A stretch of 64,000 bases of DNA from Cryptomeria japonica (GCF_030272615.1 NC_081412.1:665860352-665924351); one strand, 5' to 3'; positions 1 through 11,962 are shown, counted from the stretch's first letter. The notes: generated from the sequence alone by a model not told the origin. Numbers and translations are program-made.

Positions 1-630
1 TGGTTATCAAAGACTTTATAGATGTATGCATGTCTCCCATATGTATAATACATATGGCCCCATAGACCCCACATGTAGGCACAAAGGCCACCATAGGCTT
101 ATTACAAAAATGCTGAAAAATGTCTTCAAAATCCTAATTCCCTAAATATGAAAGTTTATTTCCAAATAATTTAGAAAGTGATTAAATACAGGATGAATTA
201 AATATGATAAATCCCTGTCAGTCTCATGTAGATCCCACTTCCTATTTCTAGTAAAAAAATATAGGTTATCTTCAAGAGGAAGAAGAAATCATGAAACTCA
301 AGGTAGAGGGGTGTGGATTCATTTGGGGGTTGTCTTTCCCCATACCTATCATGTGATGTATCATGCCAACTTCACAAGGTTTGGGAGAGTTTTGCACGAT
401 GTCTCGTATAGTTCCAATTCCAAGCTACTTGATAGGGTAAATTATAATGAAGAGATATTCTGAATGACAAGTTCTTGGTTGTTGCCACTTTTATATGTTG
501 TAATAGACCTATCATGATGTCTCAATTCCATTCTATAGAGGAAATTTGGTTAATGTGGTGTGATACAATCAAATTCTATAGGATGTTCTTACATCAAATC
601 CCTAGGATTATTTAAAAAGTGAAACTTACA
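1..630. other. Left edge, no gene recognised; probable 3' part of element D
   Basis: No reading frame, RNA gene or repeat with a partner in the window was recognised. Because the chromodomain end of element D lies just to the right and D reads leftwards, this stretch should be D's 3' untranslated region and perhaps part of its 3' LTR. That is inference from position only. Confidence 0.4.
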
Positions 631-1600
631 CATTGCAAGCTCCAAACATGGTCCAAGCCACTTCAATTTAGTCTTTGAGATCTATGTTGTGTATTCTATT
701 GGATTGTGCTTCCACTTGGTCATGTATTCCATATAATCCTTATTCTCAGTGTTGTCCTTAGTCTGGCTATCCAGGATCTACTCTATCCACTCTAGTTGTT
801 GATGTGATAGTTGGTCCTAAAGTGAGGCTTATGTGTTGTCCTCATTAGTCTCTTCTCCATGAAACTAGTAGAGATCTATGATGTTGAGGATTGGTGACAT
901 GTCAATGCCTTTTGATAGTTCTACTTCATATGCATTTTTGAAAGAAAATATTATGAGGATTTTGCAAGTTCCAAAATTTATCTTCAGTTTGTTGTATGCG
1001 CTTACTAGAAACCTATCTTGAACCAAAGATACACCATGACTTCATCCTTGAATAAGAAACTATTTATGTCAGCTTTTGGTGTTTTCCCAATCCTTGTAGT
1101 TACTATTCATGGTCTCTAAATGTTGGTTGACTTTCTTGTGCACAACCTCCATGTGGTCTATAGATTCCTTTGCCTCCCCACTTCTCTTGTCTTCTAATTT
1201 AATGTCACCAAGTTCAGCCACTCCGTTGGGATGTATTTCAGTAACAATTTCAAATAGTGACTTTTTGGACTCTAGTTTAACAAATTATTATATGCAAATT
1301 AGGTGCTGGAAATGATTAATCCTAGTTTCTAGCCTCGCCTCCTACCAAATACCTAAGTAGGTTTCCCAAGCTTTTTGTTACCACCTTCGTTTGTCCATCA
1401 GTCTATGGATAGAATGTAGAGCTAAACTTTAGGTTTGTCTTCATCTTCTTCTATAGCGTTCTCCAGAAATATCCATTAATTTTGGTGTCCTCGTTCAAAA
1501 CAATGCTTTGTGGTAGTCCATGTAGTCCCAACACTGACTAGAAGAGCATATCAACAATATGCACCACATCATGACTCTTCTTGTGGGGAGTGAAGTATGG
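630..1600 (-). pseudogene. Element D integrase (core end, C-terminal domain) and chromodomain, decayed
   Basis: Read on the minus strand with several stops and frameshifts, this gives the second half of a Ty3/gypsy chromovirus integrase. About 1340-1600 carries the core with a recognisable LHGLP..IV stretch and FSSTFYP.TDGQT. About 840-1080 carries the DEVMVYL...NAYEVELSKG C-terminal part. About 640-790 reads DYMEYMTKWKHNPIEYTT, the pattern of a chromodomain fused to integrase, which in this group steers insertion to chromatin. The first half of the same integrase lies at 61095-61772, separated by element B, and the frame joins across the TATGG duplication (KMPY | FTPHKK). This is the oldest layer of the window. 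The small plus-strand frame at 1109-1315 is a shadow of it. Confidence 0.75.
1596..1600. repeat. Target-site duplication TATGG (left copy) of element B
   Basis: TATGG precedes the TG of the LTR at 1601 and recurs directly after the CA end of the partner LTR at 61090-61094. Five-base duplications are standard for Ty3/gypsy integrases. Confidence 0.9.
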
Positions 1601-2633
1601 TGTGATGCTAAAAATGTGGTAAATAGAAGCAATCATACACATATAATGAGACAATAAAACATAATGAAAAATTTAATTGAAAACAAAATTAAAGATGCAA
1701 ACCATAAGCCTTCCTTGGAAAGTCCCATTTTCCTCTATTCTTGAGGACCTTGAAGGTGTTGGATTGTTTAGCTCTCAGTGGAGCAATGACCTCCAAAGTG
1801 GCAACTCAAAAGTTGAGTACCTACTTGATCATGATTGATTGTGAAAATGATATGAGATGCATGATCTAAGAAACTAGATTAACATGATATGTTTAATCCA
1901 AAATTATAATTACTAGATAATTGAAATGTGAATTGCCTATAGTAATGATGCTAAAATTATGAATTCAAGGGATCCTTATTGCTCCAAAATGGGGGATATT
2001 TATAGGAATTCCAAGGCCAAAGCTGAGGTGGCAAGAATCGACGGTCCAGATTTGATCTGAAGATATCAAGGGCCAAGATTGAGGAAGTTGGAGAAGAGGT
2101 TGGAGGAAGGGACACTTCTCATCTCTATGGTGACAAGTGTCAAGGAGCCTTGCTCATGAGAGAGCAAGTGTCCAAGGGAGGAGACATGTGGAAAATGTGC
2201 CATGTGTCTTAAGGGGAGAACATCCACACCATAGGAGGTTAGGATGTGCAAGATAGGATAGGGTTACTTAAACTCAGGGTCAGGGAGAATGGGTTAGGTT
2301 AGAGGGTGGTTAGGTTAGGTGGTTAAAAGTTAGGAGCCATGTGCTCATTTGAATTTAGAAATTCAAATAATTGGAAAATGGTAATTAATCTCAACAAACT
2401 TGAGTTTGTTAATTTTAATTAGGGATTAGAAGAATTCATTTAGATGGGGGGAGGATTAATTAATCAAAAGGGATATAAAATGAACTATATAAATAAATCA
2501 TTTAGATTTATTTACTAGTAGATGAATAAGGGAATTAATCAATTTGCTTGTGAATTCGAGTAATTGGGAAGGGGGTTAATTAAATAACCATGTATTTAAT
2601 TAATTATCTTCAGACCATTTTTAGGTGTATACA
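1601..2633 (-). repeat. Element B 3' LTR
   Basis: Begins TGTGATGC and ends GTGTATACA on the plus strand, so TGTATACACC...GCATCACA in element orientation. It aligns along its full length with 60037-61089. A TATA-like box (TATAAATA, minus) lies at 1997-2004. The minus frame at 2066-2251 lies inside this LTR and is not a gene. Confidence 0.92.
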
Positions 2634-2651
2634 TTTTTCCCCTCTTTGAAG
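2634..2651 (-). other. Element B polypurine tract
   Basis: Minus strand CTTCAAAGAGGGGAAAAA directly abuts the first base of the 3' LTR, the position from which plus-strand DNA synthesis is primed in LTR elements. Element A has an equivalent tract at 50236-50249. Confidence 0.8.
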
Positions 2652-4199
2652 TGATGTGTGACGACACGTTGGTTCAAAAAGACTTGATTGATGATGTTGT
2701 TGATATTGATTTTGATAGGATGTAGATTTGATCTTGATTTCGATGCAGATTCAGTTTCGATATGATACTCATTCGATTTTGAGATGATAAATCTCGATAT
2801 GATGTGGTTTTGATTTTGAGATGATAAATCTCAATATGATGCCCTAGATGTTGACTGATAGATATCGATGCGAGGATTACCCCTCGGGAGATGAATCAGA
2901 TAATTTTTTCCTTTTTTTTTGAATTTTTCGTGATTTTTTGATTTTTTTGAAATTGTTGCGATTTTTAGATTTTGAATGATTTTCTGATTTTTAGATATAT
3001 TTAGAGTTGATCCAATTAATTTCTTGATAAGAAATTTGAAAATGTTTCCTTGCCAGACTGATTAGTTGATTAGATGATTAAAAATTAGTGGAATAAAAAT
3101 CCCACTTAAATGCCCCATTTTGAGTTTAAAAAGGTGAATTCTTTGTATCACTCCTCATTTGTGCATGTCAATTGTTTGAAAAATTTGCTCTGGAGGAAGG
3201 AATGACAATCCCGTACCACCAGCATAGGTTTGAGCGAGTTCGGTGACACGAGCGTCCTCCGACCTACAGTCCACCGATACGTACTCCGAGAAAACCCAGC
3301 TTTGTCAATTTTTAATTGATTTTGAAAAGTTTAGCCATTTGTAGAAAAAATCATTTTGTAGCATTTTCACCATGTGGGTTTTAAAAAATTATGTTTTCGA
3401 GATGGGTTTTTCGAACTTTAAAATGGATTTTCGAGGTTTTTTGAAAAATTGTTAACTCACATCCCCAAAAAAAATGATTTATTTATTATTATTTTTTTGG
3501 TTTTTGCTGCATTGGGGGGGAGGTGGTGGCGCCACCATGGACATCGCAGGGACCAAGCCAATTTATTTATTTATTTAAATGATTTTTGACTTTTTTTCTT
3601 TTCTTTTCTTTTTTTGCGTTGTGATTTTTGACGAAGTTTTAATTTTTGCCATTTATTGAATTTTTCGATTAGTGATGTGATTATTCGGATTTTGGAGAAT
3701 TCGATTTTCTGATTATTGATTTGATTTTTCATGTTTGGATGATTGAGTTGATTTTCTGATTTTTAGATTATTGAGTTGATTTGATTGTGATCGAATTTTG
3801 GATGAATTTGGATGATCTGATATAATTTTTGAATGATTGAATTTGATGATTTTGATAAAAATCTTGCTGCCCCTCCGACCCCGAAACGTCACGATTTTCG
3901 ATAAAGATGTTGGAATGTTGCCAATTTGATTTGATTTTTTATTTTGATAGGTTAAGATAGATTGAATTAGCTATCTAATTGATAAAATTAGATACTCCTG
4001 ATTGATGAAATTTGATGATCAGTTTTGATAATCTTGATGTATGCTCGAGATGAGATAGGATTGATAATGACCTCATGATAGATGAGCATCATTGATAGGG
4101 GCTCAACAAGATTTGCTAAAAATCTAAAGTGAGTAAGATAAACTGATTGATAGATTGATTTGATAGATTAATAAATCGAGAGACTGATATGATGAGATG
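2652..4199. other. Element B spacer between 3' LTR and reverse gene, AT-rich, non-coding
   Basis: No coding frame was found. It contains short direct repeats of a GATTTTGAGATGATAAATCTC type near 2780-2840 and long runs built on GATT/TGATTT at 3640-4200. The latter mirror, in reverse complement, the AATCAAATC repeats of element A at 48851-49430. A GC-richer patch near 3210-3300 matches, in reverse complement, A's 49840-49920. It would be the 5' region of the reverse-oriented PMD gene. Confidence 0.6.
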
Positions 4200-6322
4200 A
4201 TTTGATTGTAGGAGCACTTTAGTGTCCTCCAGTCTCGGGAGCGCTTCCTGAAGACATGGATGTTGATACCTCGCCTTAGCCAGGCAGAGCGAGACCACAT
4301 TGATAGGTGTGGTTTATCTTCCCTTCTTAACATGCCCTGACCTTTGATTAATCGGGGATTATTGACAATGTTAGCAGAGCATTGGCATAGTGAGCACAAT
4401 ACTTTTCACTTATCGATGGGCAAGATGACAGTGACACCCGAGGATGTATACCGGATACTATGCATCCCTATGATGGGCGAGCTAGTGTATTACGATCTTG
4501 GTGAGTAGGGTGGGACAGATGCACTTTGCCAATTTTTTGATGATGATGAGATAGGCAGGTATGACATTGCATGGTAGGAGATGCTGGAGCTAAGTTATGC
4601 CACATTACCCACTATTCTTGTTGGACTCAATGGGGGTTTCCTTTGTCCTGATCATAGGTCAAAGATATTATCCATTGGATGGGGTTGTCTCTTGATAAAA
4701 TGGTGACACAGGGGACCCAATTTGTGTGGGGGTCAGGCATGTTGGCGCACTTGTATCATGACCTGCACCGAGTTGTGTACTAGAGATAGGTTGCCTTACT
4801 AGCAAGGGTGACCATTCTCTAGATATGGGCCTAGGAGAATCTGCCTATCACATGACCATTGGCTGACAAAGATAGACCTATAGGAAAGCCTTATCCTGAT
4901 GAGTATCTAGGCATCATTGTCCAGTGAAAGCTAGGCAAATTGGAGTATTGGCGATGGACACTAGATGACCTAGATATTGTGATATAGAGACTGTACATAG
5001 ATTGTGAGATCTGGCCCGAGGATGCACTAGAGATGTCGTATGTATTATTAATGTGATACTTGATCGGATCGACACCCTATGTTATCGAGTGATTCCTTTG
5101 TATGAGGGTGTTGAGACAGTATGGCAAGATACAGGGGATACCACAGGGTGCAACTCATTATGCTCATAGGAGATTGGTTGTGGATATTTGGGGGCCCTCT
5201 ATTTCATATGACCAGGCATGTGTAGTGTATCAATCATTAGGGCCACTGGATTGGGATTATCTATTAGGTATGATAGATAGCGGGATGACAAATGAGTACA
5301 CTGTATATTTTACTGCACACAGGTTTCCTTGGTTGACATGTCCAGATGAGCCAAAGCCAGTTCTAGAGGAGGATGACAAGAGGCTACGACGCAGAGCTCC
5401 TAGACGACTGAGGGATGGTGAGGGGAGAGGAGGTGGGGGTGAAGATGATGGTAGAGACAAAGGAGATGATAGAGAGGGATATGGAGGAGATGTAGGAAAT
5501 CATGGTGTTGGAGATGACGATGGAGGAGATGATGATGGGGGAGATGATGATGGGGGAGATGGTCGAGTAGTGGCAGTGGTAGTGGAAAGCACACCAGGAG
5601 CCAGAAGTTCTAGATCTTCTAGAAATGTATATATGGATTGGATGACTTAGATGGTCAGATGGAGGCAATTGTGTCCAATAGATCAAGGGCATCAGGTCCC
5701 AGAGCGGGAGGTTTCTCAGGTACCTATGGGAGTATCATAGGTTGAGAAGCCACATGCAAAGGCACCTCGACAGATCCTCATTAGGATGTCATCTCATCAA
5801 TACCAGGCTTAGATTACTGACTTATAGGGTCAGGTTCAACAACTAGAGAGTCGACTAGCAGAGAGAGACTCTCAGATAGCCCAGCTAGAGGTCTAGAGGA
5901 CACAGTTATAGGCATAGGCCCAAATTGTCTAGGTATAGGTTTAGATGGCCTATGTCATGGTGGAGAGAGATGTAACTAGGGATAGGTGTTAGTAGATCGA
6001 GGCGCAGGTATAGATGTTAGAAGAGTCTAATTTAGGGAAGGTTTCCCTGAAGATGATGCACCAAGCGGTCCGAGAGGCTGAGTATTACATGACCTTATAC
6101 TATACTATTGTTTCTACTGATCAGAGGGCTCCAGGATTTTCATAGCTAAGCAAGAGATCAGGACAGAGCCAGTTTGAGAGTCGAGGAGTGACAAGGTCAC
6201 TTTAGAGAGATCCCCCAGATGGGGACCCAGGTACAGGGGTATCAGTTGGTGTTACTAGACCTGTCACATCAGGACAAAGTTTCGCTCCACTCCCTAGTGG
6301 TCACACTGATATGGGACATTGA
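4200..6322 (+). pseudogene. Reverse-oriented plant-mobile-domain gene of element B, decayed
   Basis: Runs opposite to the gag-pol of its element. The N-terminal part carries the PMD signature EHNTFHLSMGK followed by TPEDVYRILCIP, then LNGGFLCPDHRS, LAHLYHDLHRVVY and YWRWTLDDLDIV, ending at a 182-codon open stretch (5102-5650). A Gly/Asp/Arg-rich segment follows (residues about 100-160 of that stretch). The same frame then continues past a TAG through a coiled coil with LESRLAERDSQIAQLE to TGA at 6320-6322. Many stops sit where Trp or Gln is expected. The copy in element A (46692-48850) is homologous throughout. PMD proteins occur in host silencing factors (MAIN/MAIL1) and in transposable elements; the role here is unknown. 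Confidence 0.75.
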
Positions 6323-8027
6323 TCCATTTATGTACACACCTTTTGTGATGAGATATTGATGATTCCCATGATGTATATTTGTGATGTATCTCATATATTT
6401 TGTGATGTCATTGTACCTTAGACATTGATTTTTTTGATGATATGATATACAGTCGATCCTATTCACTCTACATGACCTAATGAGATGATGGACACATTCT
6501 ATTTGTTATATGATTATGTTGTGCAGTTACTTTCATGATGTATGTTTTATTTTCTATATGATTATGGATTCTAGATGATGGATGTATGCTTCTTATATGA
6601 TGATGCAGTATTTATATGATGTTATGCAAATGTGAATATGTATGGTGATGCTTATAAGTACTATGTGATGTATGTGCAATGAAATGCTTTCTATTTTTAT
6701 GATACTTTGATAATTTTCTCATGCATGTTAATATGAGATGGATGCAATGCAATGATCGAATGAAAGAAATGAATGTTTGGATGTTTTATATGAATATGTC
6801 TTTGTATGCAATGATTATATGAGATGAACTAACTTATCATGCAGGATGAATGAATTGATTATTTTTGTTATTGTCTAGTGTACTCAATTACGTAATAAGA
6901 GAGATAACACCATGTTGAAGTCTTTGGCCTTGGAAAGGATGAGTGTTGTGATCCCATGCAAAATTAAATGCAGATCTACTTTAAAAATGTAAATGCAATG
7001 CGACAATCAGACCAGTCATGTGGTCATTGCTTTATTTCATCATTGAGCCTTTAAAATGTGGGAAGTGAGTGTAAAAATCAATGGTATAATTGAACCATGA
7101 TGACCTGAGCACTACTTTGCTGGGTTTTGATATAGTAAGTTAGCACAAGAATTGAGGTATAATTGAACCAAGATGACCTGAGTGTTGCTTGCATAAAACA
7201 GACACTATTAACCATTTCTATATGCAAGTCTAAAATGTCTTCTATGATACTCCGATGATCATGTCCTGAGACAACTTTGCACATATTAACGATTAATTTA
7301 TAGACAACATACAAGAAAATATCATGTTCCTTCCTTGTTCCTCTAGTCAAAGACATCCTGGAGTCACTTAGAAATCATGATAGTGAAAAATCAAGATAAA
7401 ATAGTTGAGCTATTATTGTCAAAGTGTTAAAATCATTAGTTAAAAGATATCATCCATTGATATATGTTTGTCATGTTTAGACTGATATTTGATAGTTTGA
7501 TGGTTGATAATTTGATCTTGTGCTCAACATTGGATGTGTCTCAGTTTTTGCTTGACAAGTGTTGCCTAACTATTGTTCTACCTGCTTGATTAAGCTCAAA
7601 ACAATGAAAATTTTTGCCCCCAACGAGGTTCTGGATTTTGTCCCCAATCTAGAAACAAACTTTATTATAATATATACAATGATCCAAACCATGGAGAGAA
7701 ATCATCTGGGATGCCTGCGTATGTACAAAGGTTTTATTATGGATATGAACAATGCTAATGGAAATGAATGCAAAAAGAAGAATGCATGAACTAATAGATG
7801 GAAAAAGCTAGCTAACAAATAGCGCTTGTTTGCCAAGTTTTCACCATTTGTTTTTATTGCACTTTTTCTCATATTTGATTTTTTTTTTTCACTATTTTTG
7901 TATTTTCTAATTTTTCACTTCTTTTTTTTGGATTTTCCTGCTTTTCCACTGTTTTTGGAGTTTTTTTGCTTTTCCCCTATTTTTGGAGTTTTTCTACTTT
8001 TCCACTATTTTTGGATTTTTCTATTTT
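6323..8027. other. Element B spacer between reverse gene and integrase
   Basis: No gene recognised. It contains ATGATG/ATGCAA-rich low-complexity DNA (6480-6860), a pair of direct repeats around GGTATAATTGAACCA with ATGACCTGAG at 7083 and 7156, and about four copies of a roughly 30-bp pyrimidine-rich unit (ACTATTTTTGGAGTTTTT type) at 7900-8025, directly after the pol stop. The repeat pair has a counterpart in element A. Small frames here (7078-7356, 7559-7789, 7826-8062) look like products of composition. Confidence 0.6.
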
Positions 8028-8900
8028 TTAGACATAAAACTTCTTCATATACATGTTATTGATGGGTTCCTCAAGCTGATCCTTGTCCTATGTTGATAGT
8101 TGATATGCTCCTAACCCAAATACTATTTTGACCATAAACAGACCTAACCAGTTTGGTTCAAACTTCCCTTTCTTTTCTCGATCTGACTGGTTTCATGGTT
8201 TTCCTTTAGTACTAGTTCCCCAACTTGAAAGACTCATGGTTTGACCTTGTGATTATAACTTCAGCACATTCTTTGTTGATATACCTTTAAATAATCAAAG
8301 TTATTTTGTCTTCGTTCATGGATAAATTCTAACTCTTGCAATCTAGATACTCGTTGTTCTTCATCTGGGATAAGGCCTTTTAATGATACTCATAGAGAAG
8401 GTATCTCTACTTCTATTGGTAGTATTGATTCTGATCCATAGACAAGATTGAAAGGTGTGGCACCTATTGGTGTGCAAATACTGGTATGGTATGCCCATAA
8501 ACCAGGGTTCAATTGAATATGCCAATCTCTGTCAGCATCATTCACTGTCTTTTTGAGGATTTTTAAAATAGTTTTGTTTGATGCTTCTGCTTGCCCATTC
8601 CCTTGTGGATAGTAGGGTGTGGAAAATGTGTGTTGGATTTCGAAAGGGTAAGACCACTTGAATGAGTGCCACAAATGTCATTATGGACTTCATTTAAGGC
8701 CTTCTCAGATTTTGCTTGCTTGAGACATCTTAAAAGAGTACCGTCCAAACCTCGTTTAAAAAGGGTATCCGCAACAAGAGTATAATGCGAGGATTGGCGA
8801 ATAAAGTTTTTCTTTTAATTTTTTGACAAATCAAGAGGGAGGGTGTTATCTTTCAGGTATGTATAAGTTTGGCCATAGCGGGAGGAATCATGCCCAACAA
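8028..8900 (-). pseudogene. Element B integrase, internally deleted
   Basis: Integrase inserts retrotransposon cDNA into the genome. The zinc-binding start is present (RGLDGTLLRCLKQ, ICGTHSSGLTL) but it then jumps to IQHTFSTPYYPQGNGQAEASNKT. About 430 bp present in element A are missing, including the Cys pair and both catalytic Asp residues; only the Glu of QAEASNK remains. The C-terminal part runs through YGSESILPIEVEIPSL and ends NMYMKKFYV at a TAA (8028-8030). This copy cannot encode an active enzyme. It lies downstream of the aRNH on the same strand. Confidence 0.85.
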
Positions 8901-8924
8901 GGTGACAAATAGTTTGGGAATCAG

Positions 8925-9416
8925 GACAATTATGAGCAGGGTAAAACAACTCTTCTACCAGGAATTCGTAACACTCTTGATTTTCCTGTGTCTAGAAGTA
9001 GACAAGCAAGTGTTGCCATGGCATCGACTGGTTTGTTGTCATTCCTCGAAATCTGCTCAAAAGTGATTTCTACAAAATACTTCTTGAAATCATCTACCAT
9101 CTTTTTGTAAGGCATGAGTTTGTCATCCTTTGTTTGGTAATCATTATTAATTTGATTGATGATGAGCTAAGAGTCTCCAAAGACTTGAAGTTGTGTAATG
9201 TTCCATTCTATAACCATTTTGATACCTGTAACCAAAGCTTCATATTCTGTTGTGTTGTTGGTGCATGGAAAGCTTAATTTGTATGCTTTTGGAATTGTAT
9301 GACCTTGTGGCATGATGAATAAAATACCTGCTCCTGATACATGTTGTGTATATGAACCATCAAAGTATAATTACCATATTTTTGTGGTGACCGTTAGGAT
9401 ATTAACATCAAGGAAT
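8925..9416 (-). pseudogene. Element B archaeal-type RNase H (aRNH)
   Basis: This second RNase H of Tat elements degrades RNA in RNA:DNA hybrids. In order it shows LYFDGSYTQ (first Asp), NNTTEYEALVTGIK (Glu), LQVFGDS (Asp) and KPVDAMATLACLL (last Asp), so the D-E-D-D set is present, with stops at a Trp and after GDS. It follows the native RNase H directly, the usual Tat order, although element A now separates the two by 42 kb. With the TCAAT duplication collapsed the frame joins as PLHIEFLDVN, matching the uninterrupted sequence in element A. Confidence 0.85.
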
Positions 9417-9421
9417 TCAAT
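9417..9421. repeat. Target-site duplication TCAAT (left copy) of element A
   Basis: TCAAT directly precedes the 5' LTR at 9422 and recurs at 51411-51415 directly after the 3' LTR. This proves that A inserted as a unit into element B. Confidence 0.93.
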
Positions 9422-10569
9422 TGTATACACCTAAATTTGGCTATGAGAGATTAAATAAATATTTTATATTTATTTAATAGTTATTCTTCTATTAAATAGT
9501 TAATTTGAAAAGATTATTTTATTTAATTCATTTTCGTGTCTTTCTATTAATTAATTAATTCATTTATCTTATTCTTCTAATTAATTAAATATCTAATATT
9601 TAATTATTCCTCTAACCAAGTTAATTAAATATCTAATATTTAATTATCTCCTCCAAACAATTAAATATCCAATATTTAATAGTTATTCTCCTATCCTATA
9701 GTCTCAAATATTAAATAATTCTTAAATTATTTAATCCTTTATCCAACTCACCCTCCATCTCCACTTCATCTTCCCTTTGCTAATTCATCAAACATGCGGC
9801 TAAGGAAATTAATATTTCTTAAATATTAATTTATCATTTATCCTCAACTTCCAACATTAATGAAAATTGTGTACGTATACATATTTCATAACCATTTCCT
9901 ATATTCTCTCTAACATCCCTACATCTTAGGAAGGACTTAATTTCACTTGTCCTATCATGCCTAAATCTTCTCTAACCATCCCTACATTATCTCAATCAGC
10001 AACTCAGTCAAGGTGAGATGAGTGACACTTGTCTTCTCCTTCCCCCTTTCTCTCAACCTTCACCTTTGCTCATAGCCATTTAAATTTGTAGATATGATCA
10101 GGACCGTTGATCTGAGCCACATCATCTAATCCTCTCAAAGTCTATAAAATCAAGAGCTTCAGTTGAGAGAGAGTTAGTCTTCAAAATAGTTTTCAATCAA
10201 TCATATGCATCTGTGAGTTTTTGAAGCAATTATCATATAGCAATTATCATATAGCATTATCATTTTAGCATAATCGTGTAGTATTTGCATATCATAGTAT
10301 CAGTTAACTACAAGCTATGAGTCCATTCTTCATATGCCATCTTGGAAGCCAACAGTGCATTGTTTGAGAGCACACCATCTGCAACCAAGAACAGTGGAGT
10401 TAGGACACAATGGGACATAAGCCATGAAGGTAAAAATAGTATTTTATTTCATATGTACTTCATGCAGTTTCATTGGTTGAATTTGGATTTCCTGTAGTAT
10501 TTTCATTTGTATTTTGTGAAACTAACTTATTGCAGGTAGCATTCTGAGGATGAAATTCAAGTTGACACA
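9422..10569 (+). repeat. Element A 5' LTR
   Basis: Starts TGTATACACC and ends GACACA just before the PBS. It aligns over its length with 50250-51410. The 3' partner has a small length difference near the CATATAGCA repeats. By eye the pair differs by about 2% in the first 230 bases and about 4-6% further in. Confidence 0.93.
10143..10150 (+). promoter_or_regulatory. TATA box of element A 5' LTR
   Basis: TATAAAAT inside the LTR, followed by GAGAGAG-rich sequence. The same box is kept in the 3' LTR at 50971-50978. The position suits a U3/R promoter; no transcript evidence is available. Confidence 0.6.
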
Positions 10570-10572
10570 TTT

Positions 10573-10592
10573 TGGCGCCCACCGTGGGGCTC
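10573..10592 (+). other. Element A primer-binding site, tRNA-Lys(CUU) type
   Basis: TGGCGCCCACCGTGGGGCTC lies 3 bases after the LTR. To my knowledge it is an exact 20-base complement of the 3' end of plant tRNA-Lys(CUU), which ends GAGCCCCACGGTGGGCG plus CCA. Reverse transcription would start here. Confidence 0.85.
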
Positions 10593-10639
10593 ATGGACCT
10601 CACATATACCTTTAAAAATCTCGCAAACAGTGAAATTAA

Positions 10640-11010
10640 TGCATTTGTAATGTAGATTCACGCATGTGTGAATTCTAATAGTGCTTTTGTTCTGTAGGTT
10701 AGCGCATTTGCCTTCTAGGTTAGCGCATTTGTAGCATAGGTTAGCGAATAAGCATTCTAGGTTAGCGCATTTGTAGCATAGGTTAGCGAATAAGCATTCT
10801 AGGTTAGCGCTTTTGTTTTAAAGTCTGCACATTTGCATTACCAGTTCGCACATTTGTGTCCTAGGTTAGCGCATATGTCAAAGAAATCACACTTTTGTAT
10901 CCACAGAGCAGCGCTTTTGTAGTCTAGGTTAGCGCTTTTGATCTGCAGGTTAGCACTTTTGAGCAAAAAGATAGCGCATATGTTAGATTAGTGCTTCTAT
11001 TTACAAAACT
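10640..11010 (+). repeat. Leader array of AGGTTAGCGCATTTG units, element A
   Basis: At least ten degenerate copies of an approximately 20-bp unit with core GGTTAGCGCATTTG, some varied to GCGCTTTTG or GCGAATAAG. They lie between the PBS and the E array. The reverse complement of the same core forms a second array at 49498-49740, close to the 3' LTR of the same element. No coding frame follows the unit. Confidence 0.8.
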
Positions 11011-11175
11011 GACAAAAATTTCTTGCAAGTCCAAATGTCCAAAAAATCAGTTTTTTTTCAAACTACTAACATGCATGTGCATGATGGCATTTAAGGCAAA
11101 TTTTATGCATTTCATCATCTAGTTAATTAAAAGTCTTCATTTGGGAAGTAATATATCATATCTTGTTCATCTAGT

Positions 11176-11729
11176 TGTTAGTGAACAAATTTTTGTCTTT
11201 CTTTAAATAAAATTATTTCAAACTCTATCGCTCCCTTCGAAAGACAAAAGTTCAACTAAACAGTTGGGTAAGTGTGATGTACACCACTTCCCTCTGAATT
11301 TTTGATAGGTACAACTCCCTCCATTAGTTATTCAAAGAATGATCTAATTAAACTAAACTGGTATGCTTTTAAACTGAAAGCATGTAAGGTGACCTACTCA
11401 TTCTTAGATGAGAGGCTAATGGTTTCACAAATATTTAGGAGGATGTTATCCTTAAAAATCTTCTACATGAGAATTGGTAAGTAATTGAAACAAAGTTCAG
11501 ACACACCAATTCAGCACTTCACTAAGAGTAGGTAAGAGAAATTAAATTCTTTAAAAATAAAAAAAAACACAAATCCTTCAAAAATGCATGGAAAGGAGTC
11601 CCAAAATAATAATGACATTTTCCATCAGAAAGGAGATCACAGGTATTTAATTAGATTAACATTGACAAAGAAATATCATCCCACGAATTCAAAACTCAAA
11701 GGCTTTTCTTCTCCAAAACACATATGATC

Positions 11730-11768
<39 letters not shown>

Positions 11769-11962
11769 GTGCAACAAAGACATAATAACACATATACATG
11801 TTCTTTCTAAATTCTGATTTTCAGAGACTAAAGACTTCCTTTCAATTAAACGTAGAAATTTAAAAAACCAAAGTCTCAGTAAACTATTTATAGTAGTCTT
11901 AAAGAACATAGGAGGTCTCCCTTAAAACTCGACCTCCTCCGAAACAGTTATAATAACCAACA
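11176..11962 (-). repeat. E-family LTR1 (3' LTR of E1)
   Basis: Plus-strand ends are TGTTAG and CCAACA, an imperfect inverted pair. The left end is fixed by homology with 22229 and 32074 and by the PBS beside those copies. The right end is inferred from the inverted ends and could be off by some tens of bases. It holds an (AT)n run at about 11734-11765 and lacks about 32 bp near 11885 that LTR3 keeps. Confidence 0.75.
11885..11892 (-). promoter_or_regulatory. TATA box in E LTR1
   Basis: Minus strand TATAAATA within ACTATAAATAG. The same box is at 32806-32813 in LTR3, whereas in LTR2 it is removed by a deletion. Confidence 0.55.

Noticed and set aside
4116-4399. Two overlapping minus-strand frames
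   Set aside because: Shadows of the PMD gene start of element B on the plus strand.
7826-8062. Phe/Leu-rich 78-codon frame that looks like a membrane protein
   Set aside because: It is a T-rich tandem repeat on the antisense side of the B pol end; composition explains it.
10640-11010. CRISPR-like spacing of short repeats
   Set aside because: Units are degenerate and contiguous with no unique spacers, and the context is a plant retrotransposon leader.
11734-11765. (AT)n tract, also at 32625-32656
   Set aside because: Simple microsatellite common to LTR1 and LTR3; no further signal.
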